A stretch of 64,000 nt of DNA from Arbacia lixula. Lineage: Eukaryota; Echinodermata; Echinoidea; Arbacioida; Arbaciidae. Positions 58,201 through 64,000 of the stretch are shown here, piece after piece. The stretch is taken from contig OZ022576.1 of assembly GCA_963669155.1 (NCBI GenBank), forward strand, positions 36,054,297 through 36,118,296, given 5' to 3'. Each line of letters starts with the position of its first letter. Positions within the stretch are counted from its first letter, which is position 1. The notes under the pieces are model-generated. The model worked only from the letters and a program-made list of their open reading frames with translations, was not told where the DNA came from and made no database searches. The translations under genes were made by a program, and so were the position numbers.

Positions 58201-60104
58201 TGCAAAAACACAATTCCTGTGCAGAAAGATAATTTATGTATTTTGTAAGTAAAGAGTGGTCGTGGGCTCAATCATTGTCAAGCCATTCATACTGGAAACT
58301 AAGAGAGGCTTAGTGTAAGTGGAATGACGCCCAAACGCAAAACATGTTGATGCATTTTGTCGATACTATAATTATTCCTGTTTATTTTTGTTATTTTCCA
58401 GGGTTTACTATCGCCGTGCCTAGAGTGGAAATCACTGTCTGTCTTGATGAGGACCCACAAAACCATGACGTCATGCGTCTCCTCGAGGACCAGGCCCAGG
58501 GTAAGAATGTTTCGTCAATGATTCGAGGACGTTTACAATATTTTTCACTTTTGACATACATTTTTTAATATATTCTGGTGACAAACATCTCCACTGCGTT
58601 GCATTTATAAATAAACTGCGTCTCTTTTGTAATACAATAATGCCAAGCTACTCTAAATTTAGATGAGGACCTGGAAATATTCAGATGGCTTTGTTATAGG
58701 TGTAGAGTTCTGATAGAGGTAGAAAAAGAATTCTCAAATGAACAAGTATGTGGTGCATGTTACATGACCAATGTTGTTATCTCTCGGGTACAGGTTTCCA
58801 TAAATCTGTTCTGCGAAATACTGTGCATCGAAATCTCAGTATGTCAGTAAGCGTATTATATAGAATCAATCATCAAGGTGAAATAGCGATACAAGACATT
58901 TGTTCATATGTAAAGCAATGACAATCGATACGTTTGTCTTCCAGGCATCTTCGTTAACGGGCGGATCGTAGGCGACACCGTACCCGATCGCTTCAGCGAA
59001 GCCGACCGCACTTTTATCGGCGAGATCCTCCTCATCCTCAACCGGCCGCAATCATCTAGTCATCGCGTCCGCTTCAGCTCCGCGGGCGTAGCCGTCGACT
59101 CAGGCCGCCCCGCCCGATGGGGCCTGCCCAACACGTATGCCTTCGGCTCGAATCGGCTAGAGGTCACTGCATCGAAGGCTATCGTCACCCTGTCGGACGG
59201 GACAGCCTTTGGGGTGACTATCGACAGACTCGGTGAGAACGTGAACGGAGTAAGACCAAACGCATTCACGTTCAATGTCCTCTACAACGCCGGCCTCTCC
59301 TCATCAGTCAATGGAATCATTGGTGAGGAAATAAGATATTAATAAGTTGTGGTCCATTCATGCATTTCTGCACAAGAGTAATATAGGTACATATAAAGAG
59401 CAAAAAGCAGCAGTTCGTCTGGTGCTCACAAGGGCTAAACGATGTAATGTTACAATTATACAAATGTAATTCTGTAACATTATGCAATTGTTGTTTTCAT
59501 CAAAAGTGCATCAGTGTTCTGTGTTTTTATTGCACTTCTTGCAGTTCAGTTAATGTTAGAAATGTTCTGAATTCCGTCATTCAGGTCACCTCAAACATTC
59601 GGTATTGAACTTATAACTTTGTATCTTCAGGCATGTTATGCACTAATTTTAAAATGAGCTATAACCATTTTAAAACATGTATAAATTTTAAATAGTTCAA
59701 GGAATTGGTGTGTGTAGTTGGAGAAGAACAAAATGAAAAAAATACATGTAAAAATTGACTGACTTTTTACAAAAAAAAAAAACAATCATGGGTCATTCAA
59801 CGTCTCCCTTTTCTCCCCTCATCTACCCGTGTTGCCTCTCTCCTCATTCGCTCCCTCAGGACGATTCCAGCACGCTAGAATGATGCTGGGCCAGCCCACT
59901 TCGCAGCTGTCAGCGGCGGTTGGAGACGGCTGCGGCCTGCCACTCTCCCGGAGTAGAGCAGTCAGCGTCTCGCTCACCTGGCGTACCAACGGCCTGATCG
60001 ACTCCTCCACCTGCGATGAGATGGGAGGCGATCTCCTCAGTAACAACCTCAATGGTCTCCAATACACGGACTATAGACGAGCCAGCCTGTATACCACTAG
60101 CTAA
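33367..60104 (+). CDS. ITIH-like protein with three tandem VIT-vWA modules
   Basis: Secreted protein of about 2267 residues assembled from 33 phase-consistent exons (6804 nt with stop). Order: signal peptide (1-30), basic propeptide with RKR and RFKR sites (to 70), then module 1 (VIT 71-212, vWA from about 348, tail to 777), module 2 (VIT 778-917, vWA from about 1027, tail to 1408), module 3 (VIT 1409-1546, vWA from about 1655, tail to 2027), and one ITI heavy-chain C-terminal domain (2028-2267). All three vWA domains keep the MIDAS metal site (Asp 353, 1032 and 1660 begin the DxSxS motifs). Family knowledge: ITIH proteins bind or modify hyaluronan matrix, with about 900 residues and one module. 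It is one gene: modules 2 and 3 lack a start and signal peptide, modules 1 and 2 lack a stop and C-terminal domain, and the joining exons are in phase. The Asp-Pro cleavage motif before the C-terminal domain is absent. Exons are markedly GC-richer than introns. Introns not listed separately show nothing recognisable. Confidence 0.88.
34340..34382. repeat. (TA)n microsatellite
   Basis: About 20 TA units in intron 1 of the ITIH-like gene. Confidence 0.95.
34830..35390. other. GC-rich patch in ITIH-like intron 1, unidentified
   Basis: Abrupt GC-rich stretch in AT-rich intron with short open frames on both strands (e.g. 35090-35380 plus). The composition suggests an inserted element or old exon; no motif is recognised. 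Confidence 0.35.
35583..35614. repeat. (GT)n microsatellite
   Basis: About 12 GT units in intron 1. Confidence 0.9.
36281..37071. mobile_element. Foldback (MITE-like) element in ITIH-like intron 1
   Basis: Ends TAAACACAACAAAAA...GTAAGTC and its complement, with arms of over 200 bp that pair imperfectly, around a centre holding a 73-bp direct duplication (about 36600-36735, GTTCTGGTTGAGTGAGCATC). A G run lies near the right end. No clear target duplication; no coding capacity. Confidence 0.7.
37446..37487 (+). CDS. ITIH-like exon 2 (propeptide, RFKR site)
   Basis: Residues 57-70: RDLLHRFKRQNLQV, phase 0-0, good acceptor (TATACAG) and donor (GTAAGT). RFKR followed by Gln fits a convertase site releasing the mature N-terminus just before VIT1. 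Confidence 0.75.
38474..38540. repeat. Poly-C runs and TTCC repeat before exon 3
   Basis: Three C runs, the last two about 10 long, then (TTCC)n, leading directly to the exon 3 acceptor and acting as its pyrimidine tract. Confidence 0.8.
38560..38726 (+). CDS. ITIH-like exon 3 (VIT1 start)
   Basis: Residues 71-126. VETRIAVRFASTVIRAYIRN then FDLLLPLKSYISDFHM, the VIT pattern of strand pairs ending in SDFxM. Confidence 0.9.
39220..39336 (+). CDS. ITIH-like exon 4 (VIT1 middle)
   Basis: Residues 126-165. NVDGVRYQGYAIDR matches the equivalent exons of modules 2 and 3. A shorter donor (GTGAGC at 39269) is also present but would break phase with exon 5; the end at 39336 keeps phase and gives the length expected from the other modules. 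Confidence 0.72.
39375..39555. repeat. Minisatellite, about four units of 45-52 bp
   Basis: Unit TTTTGATTTGAGTAATATGC followed by ACATATCTATCTAT, in intron 4. Confidence 0.85.
40067..40208 (+). CDS. ITIH-like exon 5 (VIT1 end)
   Basis: Residues 166-212. LFTVSVDVIPRGSVQIMIQY then EQ-like RISVRPGQ; 142 nt, the same length as its counterparts at 46560 and 52545. Confidence 0.87.
40588..40729 (+). CDS. ITIH-like exon 6 (VIT1-vWA1 linker, first part)
   Basis: Residues 213-260: SVYDYRIFAAVTEPQGIVR. In modules 2 and 3 this and the next exon are one exon. Confidence 0.82.
41162..41178. repeat. Poly-C pyrimidine tract before exon 7
   Basis: Seventeen consecutive C ending 11 bp before the exon 7 acceptor. 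Confidence 0.9.
41190..41389 (+). CDS. ITIH-like exon 7 (VIT1-vWA1 linker, second part)
   Basis: Residues 260-326. Ends GIYGDFIIRYDIAHPAGVGE, the conserved strand just before vWA (compare GDVVIKYDVQH and ADYIVQYDVTH in modules 2 and 3). Confidence 0.87.
42048..42339 (+). CDS. ITIH-like exon 8 (vWA1 first half, MIDAS)
   Basis: Residues 327-424. VVFVLDFSASMYGNKIRQTK carries the DxSxS metal motif (Asp 353), then DRFNILPFSDDV. 292 nt, identical in length to the module 2 exon. Confidence 0.92.
42843..42854. repeat. Poly-C tract before exon 9
   Basis: C run serving as the pyrimidine tract of the acceptor at 42866. Confidence 0.85.
42867..43178 (+). CDS. ITIH-like exon 9 (vWA1 second half)
   Basis: Residues 424-528. 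GTNLNDAL supplies the MIDAS Thr and FVLTDGKPSEG the second Asp; then CSLVTLGFGKLVNYNFL. The intron follows GQLR, unlike in modules 2 and 3. Confidence 0.9.
43190..43262. repeat. (TA)n-(GA)n microsatellite
   Basis: Directly after the exon 9 donor, continuing as GA-rich sequence to about 43445. Confidence 0.92.
43546..43778 (+). CDS. ITIH-like exon 10 (post-vWA1)
   Basis: Residues 528-605. VYNEVATPLLFNIVVEYL then FPNYFNGSELAVTGQL, the conserved ITIH segment after vWA. Confidence 0.9.
44328..44351 (+). CDS. ITIH-like exon 11 (24-nt microexon)
   Basis: Residues 606-613: NTRLSMLQ, phase 0-0, acceptor AAATAAAG, donor GTGAGT. Its inclusion is optional for frame, so it could be alternatively spliced or not an exon. 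Confidence 0.5.
44735..45226 (+). CDS. ITIH-like exon 12 (module 1 tail and Thr-rich linker)
   Basis: Residues 614-777. Helical region (LRELFDRYRLADNP, then AR-rich LSRRYNLLTPLMNMVL) typical of ITIH after vWA. It is followed by a Thr/Pro-rich, mucin-like linker (about residues 723-768) ending PSHRRL. The donor that keeps phase with exon 13 is GTATAT after CTG. Confidence 0.85.
45607..45770 (+). CDS. ITIH-like exon 13 (VIT2 start)
   Basis: Residues 778-832. TTVLAEYENIDDRNHPVEFS then PSGAYISNFYV; no signal peptide precedes it, so the module continues the same protein. Confidence 0.88.
46095..46208 (+). CDS. ITIH-like exon 14 (VIT2 middle)
   Basis: Residues 832-870. DVDGERYRGIVQNIRDGRWQ; three nt shorter than exon 4. 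Confidence 0.85.
46560..46701 (+). CDS. ITIH-like exon 15 (VIT2 end)
   Basis: Residues 870-917. FVMRVPDVRPNSPVTFVLTY then YEQRINISPQQ, the canonical VIT ending. Confidence 0.9.
47308..47571 (+). CDS. ITIH-like exon 16 (VIT2-vWA2 linker)
   Basis: Residues 918-1005 in a single exon. Acceptor GGGTAG lacks a long pyrimidine tract; starting at LVDDFSIDVQ keeps frame and similarity. Confidence 0.82.
48328..48619 (+). CDS. ITIH-like exon 17 (vWA2 first half, MIDAS)
   Basis: Residues 1006-1103. IVFVIDVSASMYGPKLSQTK with Asp 1032 in the DxSxS motif; DFFNIITFSDGV follows. Confidence 0.92.
49016..49373 (+). CDS. ITIH-like exon 18 (vWA2 second half)
   Basis: Residues 1103-1223. ETNLNEAIL, ILLTDGIPSVG, HALYTLGFGRLADFDLL, then DFYLELYRPLLFDVSM. 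The intron falls later than in modules 1 and 3. Confidence 0.9.
49892..50078 (+). CDS. ITIH-like exon 19 (post-vWA2)
   Basis: Residues 1223-1284. FPVYFDGSELVVAGRL is the same block as FPNYFNGSEL in module 1. Confidence 0.9.
50401..50707 (+). CDS. ITIH-like exon 20 (module 2 helical tail)
   Basis: Residues 1285-1387. QKIWVMRRLEDLIRQYGQST then AERIITLARQHNLVTPLTPL, the ITIH helical region. Confidence 0.87.
51142..51206 (+). CDS. ITIH-like exon 21 (module 2-3 linker)
   Basis: Residues 1387-1408, SVGPSTAPVRLQDAPLAMEND. A short linker without the Thr array of linker 1; 65 nt is what phase requires. Confidence 0.72.
51681..51841 (+). CDS. ITIH-like exon 22 (VIT3 start)
   Basis: Residues 1409-1462. 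ITTVEVEMQNEGRRSGYAVF then DAFISNLTI; three nt shorter than exon 13. Confidence 0.88.
52156..52266 (+). CDS. ITIH-like exon 23 (VIT3 middle)
   Basis: Residues 1462-1499. TVNGRTYTSEVSDPQ, then a Gly-rich stretch; GTAAGT donor. Confidence 0.83.
52545..52686 (+). CDS. ITIH-like exon 24 (VIT3 end)
   Basis: Residues 1499-1546. NLLVIAVPVEPGERAHFTLT then YEQKIGVFPEQ; 142 nt, as in modules 1 and 2. Confidence 0.86.
52724..53086. mobile_element. TTAA-flanked foldback (MITE-like) element
   Basis: About 363 bp with terminal inverted repeats GGGCATATACTGTACTGGGA and a second internal palindrome around TTTGCCCTCAAATGATCCAC. TTAA at both borders suggests a piggyBac-type target preference. Intron 24; related copies at 30370 (broken) and 62549. 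Confidence 0.8.
53346..53606 (+). CDS. ITIH-like exon 25 (VIT3-vWA3 linker)
   Basis: Residues 1547-1633. VVDVMRLNTVVIEPQGIARL then SNGIMADYIVQYDVTHDEG; one exon, three nt shorter than exon 16. Confidence 0.87.
54132..54420 (+). CDS. ITIH-like exon 26 (vWA3 first half, MIDAS)
   Basis: Residues 1634-1730. VVFVIDISGSMSGTKLSQVK with Asp 1660; DKFNILPFSDDV follows. Confidence 0.92.
54526..55593. mobile_element. Non-autonomous DNA transposon with long inverted repeats and 9-bp target duplication
   Basis: Inverted repeats of about 170 bp begin GGGTTAGGCCATTTCCTGAC and end with the complement. CATATGAAC flanks both sides (54517-54525, 55594-55602). A 9-bp duplication with long arms is typical of Mutator-like elements. 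The interior holds a GC-rich tandem duplication (about 54656-54765) but no transposase. It makes up most of intron 26. Confidence 0.82.
55923..56173 (+). CDS. ITIH-like exon 27 (vWA3 middle)
   Basis: Residues 1730-1813. NTNLHKAII, LIVLTDGNPNHG, FSLFCIGFGSDADYPFL; the intron comes earlier than in the other modules, after LSFQ. Confidence 0.9.
56500..56790 (+). CDS. ITIH-like exon 28 (vWA3 end and following block)
   Basis: Residues 1814-1910, phase 0-0. NHGIARRIPERADAGELL, FYHEVATPLLRDIEF, then FSNYFNGSELVVVGKL. Confidence 0.9.
57044..57213 (+). CDS. ITIH-like exon 29 (module 3 helical tail)
   Basis: Residues 1911-1967. DIIERIWAYHIIQTLKRQQS matches the vertebrate ITIH pattern ERLWAYLTIxQLL. 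The donor is GTTCAA, weak, but the join to exon 30 is clean. Confidence 0.8.
57706..57887 (+). CDS. ITIH-like exon 30
   Basis: Residues 1967-2028. FFNPSTALLIRREEGGSAQV, then a Pro-rich end (PPAPSPIPTPLPAG) just before the C-terminal domain. Confidence 0.82.
58402..58500 (+). CDS. ITIH-like exon 31 (C-terminal domain start; missing cleavage motif)
   Basis: Residues 2028-2061. GFTIAVPRVEITVCLDED aligns with the vertebrate DPHFIIHVP...LCFN block, but the Asp-Pro-His is Ala-Gly-Gly. Confidence 0.85.
58945..59322 (+). CDS. ITIH-like exon 32 (ITI heavy-chain C-terminal domain)
   Basis: Residues 2061-2187. GIFVNGRIVGD matches GFSVNGQLIGN; the beta-rich remainder follows. Confidence 0.88.
59860..60104 (+). 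CDS. ITIH-like exon 33 (C-terminus and stop)
   Basis: Residues 2187-2267. SVSLTWRTNGLIDSSTCDEM then GLQYTDYRRASLYTTS and TAA; YTDY matches the vertebrate ending GAYTDYIV. Confidence 0.88.
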
Positions 60105-62040
60105 AATTGTGTTGTGATGATAACTGATGTGTTATGTTATGTTAAAAGTGATATGCACAGCGAGAAGGTTTTCACAGAAACATTGCATATTAGTAAATAC
60201 GTGAACATAGATGCTTATGATGTCGAATGAATCTACGTTATCTTTTTAAAGTAAAGCACAACATCATAATTTTTTGGTTGCACTTTGCTATTAATACAGG
60301 TATATTGAGTAGTCAAATGTAGTCTTTACAGATGAGGAATTCAAAGTGATAGATATTTGTCTTTCTACAACTTAATTTAATTCCCAAAGGTTGTGCACAT
60401 CATTCGCCCCATATTGGGTGGAAAAAAGGTATTTCTTTCCCAAGGCAGAGGGTATTCTTTATCTATGTTGGAAAAACAACGCTTTTCGTTGAAAATGAAA
60501 ATAAAGGGATATATTCGTGGCGGTTGTCATCAGTATATCTGCCCCTCTCGATGATCTACCGATGATCTCTCTCCCTCATTTTAATTTTCATCTCGCACTC
60601 ACCCAGTCAAATACCACGAGCATTCCCTCCAACGGCTAGTGTATTTTCAAATCACCTTGACAGTCATGTTTTGCTGTCTGCCACTATTACTCGTCAGCAA
60701 ATGTTTTGTCCTCGCAAGTTCGTTGCACCCACGTACTACATACACTCTCTTTAGAAGCGGTGTCGAACAAGGGGGTGGAATCACAATGTGTTTTGTTTCG
60801 TGAACAAACAGTTACATCTTAATAAAATCATAAGAAAACAACAAAGTGTAGCATATTGGGTGAAAAGGACAATGTTGCTTTAAATTTGCATTCGTGTTTA
60901 CCAACATACAGGTGATATATTTTGGGGAACCGCACCATTCAAATACAGGTATCAACTCGTCTATAAATGTTTAATCTTAGATATCTTCAAGACGATCCGC
61001 GGTATTGCGTCCGTGCATAACATCACACCTAAATGAACTTCGAGCTCACGAACCTCGTATCAGCTAGGTTAGACCGTAATGAAGATAGTGAGTGAGAGTG
61101 AGAGATAATAATTGATCAATAAGTTGACCGGCAATTGACTTCTCGGTAATGTCGAGCCAGTTTTAACAGTGGTTTAGTATCCACACCAACCTTGATTATT
61201 CAAAGTAGCTGGAGGACACGAGTGTGATTGCTCGGTGGATGTATTAGTAACGGCTGAGGGCTATTCGCTGTAAGTATGCTATATTGTATAAGTTGTTTTG
61301 TGAAAGAAAACATGCGTTAAACGTTAATGATTTATGGTTGATTGTAGAATTTGCACTTCACTACATTTTAAGGTTGTGCTTTAGTTGCTAAATGTTTTTG
61401 TTGTCTTTGTAATCGTTCCAAAATGTGTTTTTGGTGTTTCCTAGCTTGAAATCATTAAGAGTGTGTAAATATTGCAATTGACATTTCATTCTTATATGAA
61501 TGTTAGACACGTTTGGCCTTTCTCCAAATGCGGTGTTGTTTGTACTAGACGATCTTCCTCGCATGTGTCTATTTATAAAATATGGTTGTTGTATGATTAT
61601 TTTTGAATTTACACATGATTTACCTGTATGTAGAATGATTGTAAATTTGATGTTCCTTTAATACTTATGTTTAATGCACATAGATTATGAGCGTTAAAGT
61701 TAGTGAAAGAAATAAAATATCGAATAACAGTAGACGTGATGTGCTGATCATTGAAATTGTGTGCTGTCTTGTTTGTGTCGCTTATATAGAGGTAAGTGTC
61801 TGATAACCTAAATCATCACTCATGATTTGGGTGTTTGAAAAGAAATGGTAGTAGTACTATGAAATACATCACATCACATCACGTCATGATTATACCATAC
61901 GTATTCAAAATGTTAATACTAATAATGACTTAAGGAGGGTAAAATCCTGATGATATAATGATGAATCAGATCGGAAAAATAAGAGAAACAAATGGGTGAA
62001 ATTTAAGAGGAAGCGGACTTATAATATGGGAGTTGTGAGT
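60105..62040. other. Intergenic, downstream of the ITIH-like gene
   Basis: AT-rich; the first few hundred bases should be the ITIH-like 3' UTR. AATAAAGG near 60500 and AATAAA near 60822 are possible polyadenylation signals. No gene or clear repeat seen. Confidence 0.45.
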
Positions 62041-62043
62041 TGT

Positions 62044-62166
62044 TATGACACGACGGTTTTCTTACCGCTTGCGCTATGATGCGACGGCTTTCTCGCCGCC
62101 TGCACTATATGACGCAACTGCTTTCTCGCCGTCTGCACTATGACGCGACGGCTTTCTCGCCGCAGC
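62044..62166. repeat. Minisatellite, four units of about 31 bp
   Basis: Unit ATGACGCGACGGCTTTCTCG followed by CCGCCTGCACT. GC-rich; the minus-strand open frame here is a translation of it. Confidence 0.85.
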
Positions 62167-62548
62167 AAAACCTGAAAAACCTTCGCCTAACAATGTGTGA
62201 ATGCTAAGGCGATTTCGCCATCCGCAAGAGGCGATCAAACGTATGAAAGGCGTCAGGAAAGGTGGTACATGTATTACTACAAGAGTAACCTGCAAACCAT
62301 GTCCGTACAAACGTTAAACGAAAAATACGCACCCGTATACGAACATCCGTACGAACCGTACCCTTGATAGTACTACATGTACATTGTATTTAAAATTTTG
62401 GAAGACCAAGAACAATAGCTGCTTCCTGTGATTAAAGGTGACAATATTATTTCTAACAGCAGCTCGCCGGATTGACCTTGACCTTGCTTCCGCCTCGACC
62501 GACCGACCACGAGTAGGAGATAAGACGACCACTGTCCAAATGTATTAA

Positions 62549-62843
62549 AGGGCATATACTGTACTGGGAAGGCAAAAAAGCCTTCAAAATGTAATTGTTA
62601 TCTATAGCAATCTTCTTGCCAATGGTCTTAAATTCATGTATTGTCTATTTTAGAAGCTTGCTGAAAGTTATTTGCCCTCAAATGATCTACATTTGGAGTA
62701 ATGAGTGATTAAATCTCAAATCCTCAAAATGTTCGGCCAGAATATTTTGAGGATTTAATCATTAATCATTAATTACTCCAAATGTAGATCATATTTTGAG
62801 GGCAAATAACTTTTTTTTTGCCTTCCCAGTACAGTATATGCCC
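62549..62843. mobile_element. TTAA-flanked foldback (MITE-like) element, second intact copy
   Basis: About 295 bp, same ends as the element at 52724 (AGGGCATATACTGTACTGGG) with TTAA on both sides. Shorter because one inner arm is deleted. Confidence 0.8.
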
Positions 62844-62934
62844 TTAAGGACCCTCCGCATCCTCGTGTAAACACTGAGTTCGAATGACGTCAAATGTGAA
62901 CGCATTAACAACTCGTTTCATGACTGCCCGCCGT

Positions 62935-62953
62935 CCCCCCCCCCCCCCCCCCT
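62935..62953. repeat. Poly-C tract
   Basis: Long C homopolymer in intergenic DNA; otherwise nothing recognisable up to about 63590. Confidence 0.85.
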
Positions 62954-63645
62954 CCCGGTCATTCTTGGGTTTTCTCAGAATATCCCAAATATCGGTCATA
63001 TACGACAATCCTTAATTTGACATTTGATTGAAAGGTGTCTTTCCGTGTCAAAGCATTTTCGTCACACAGCGGCCAATGTGTGAAATGAAGTAAAACACAA
63101 AATCAGTCAGGATTCAATTCGTTATCTAATGTTTAATTTACTTTGAAGGTGGTAAGCTCTTCATGTTTATTTGTTGCTGCCAGCGATTGTATTTTTGTGC
63201 CAGAGCGAAAGGGGGCTTGCTCAAGATGAAGCGCGTTAATTATGCATTTTGTTTTTATAGATGACACTATACAAATAGCGTGTGTAATGATGTTATAATG
63301 ACTGTACATGTTACCCTAGCCCTGACCCTGAACATGGAATGAATCCAAGCCTAACTAATAACAAATTTTGGGAAAACGCGAAAACATCCTGTTTTTAAGA
63401 TAAAGTGAGCTGTTAAACTATTTAAATCATTCCTTGCATCTTGAAAGGGAGGTCCATGTCCTAAGAAGTTTCCTTGTCTCAGCGAGAGGGACGCTTGTTG
63501 GCCCCAGCAAAATTCGAAGGGGCGGGGCAATTACCCCCTTCATTTAACCCCCATATCACTCACCCCACCCTAGTTTCGCCTGCCTTGATAAAGGTAATAA
63601 TAATAACAATACAAATATTATTATGCGCGTGAAAGTAAAAATTGA

Positions 63646-64000
63646 TTATGTGAGAAATAACTGATAATTATCAAACAGATGCGTCTTAAGTGTTGATTTG
63701 AATTGATCAAAGTCGGTCAATGATCTAATGCCTTGGGGGAGGTTATTCCATAATTTGGGTGCCGTATTTGCAAAAGCTCTATCACCGAATGTTTTAGATT
63801 TTACACAAATTTCAGAGAGAAGATTTCTTGATTGAGAACGAAGATTACGACTAGGCTGGTATCGTTTGATGAGCTCAGTAAGATAAAAAGGAACATTTCC
63901 ACATAGGCATTTGAATACAAGAGTGAGGATTTTAAACTGAACACTAGCCCTGATCGGAAGCCAGTGGAGACGACGTAGGATCGGAGTTATGCGTTCAAAT
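63646..64000 (-). mobile_element. LINE (CR1/L2-type) reverse-transcriptase ORF, 3' end, cut by the window edge
   Basis: Continuous minus-strand frame from the window edge to TAA at 63646-63648. It contains RITPILRRLHWLPIRASVQF, then CGNVPFYLTELI, FGDRAFANTAPKLWNNLP and FKSTLKTHLF. This is the conserved C-terminal segment after the reverse transcriptase of CR1/L2-like LINEs. The frame is intact over the visible 118 codons. A short ATT repeat follows (about 63592-63625), like the microsatellite tails of such elements. Confidence 0.82.

Noticed and set aside
45607-60104. Modules 2 and 3 as separate ITIH genes
   Set aside because: No start codon with signal peptide before either module, no stop or C-terminal domain after modules 1 or 2, and the linking exons are in phase.

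Overview
The window looks like part of the genome of a marine invertebrate animal, most likely a non-vertebrate deuterostome such as an echinoderm. Support for this is the AT-rich non-coding DNA, many short GC-richer coding exons bounded by GT..AG introns, CR1/L2-type LINE remnants, foldback elements, and (GA)n, (CA)n and (TA)n microsatellites. The species cannot be fixed from sequence alone. No bacterial, viral or CRISPR features were seen.

Two large multi-exon genes lie head to head. On the minus strand (24704 down to 1389) is a complete plexin: signal peptide, Sema, three PSI domains, four IPT domains, one membrane segment, and the cytoplasmic GAP region with an inserted Rho-binding domain. 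I could assemble 35 coding exons whose phases all agree, giving about 1885 residues. On the plus strand (33367 to 60104) is an inter-alpha-trypsin-inhibitor heavy-chain (ITIH)-like gene of 33 coding exons, also phase-consistent, giving about 2267 residues. It encodes three complete VIT-vWA modules in tandem, followed by a single ITI heavy-chain C-terminal domain. Ordinary ITIH proteins carry one VIT-vWA module.

Points of most interest: (1) the triple-module ITIH architecture. The three modules have matched exon lengths, but each has its single intron in the second half of vWA at a different place. (2) The plexin has lost all three arginines expected of an active GAP (Cys-Gln in place of the Arg-Arg pair, Glu in place of the third), so it may be a pseudo-GAP receptor. 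(3) The 3' end of the plexin Sema exon is present as three tandem copies. The two extra copies are open, in frame and flanked by usable splice signals. (4) A furin-type RRKR site lies in the plexin ectodomain, and one plexin intron begins with GC. (5) Several non-autonomous DNA elements are recognisable: TTAA-flanked foldback elements, one nested in another, and a 1.07-kb element with long terminal inverted repeats and a 9-bp target duplication.

Layout: 1-1388 downstream of the plexin; 1389-24704 plexin; 24705-33366 intergenic, with tandem repeats, an 0.85-kb duplication, a nested foldback and a GA/CT-rich tract; 33367-60104 ITIH-like gene; 60105-63645 intergenic, with a minisatellite and a foldback; 63646-64000 the 3' end of a LINE reverse-transcriptase ORF running off the window. 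Both genes act outside or at the surface of the cell: plexin as a semaphorin receptor, the ITIH-like protein as a secreted matrix-type protein. The sequence shows no functional link between them beyond adjacency.
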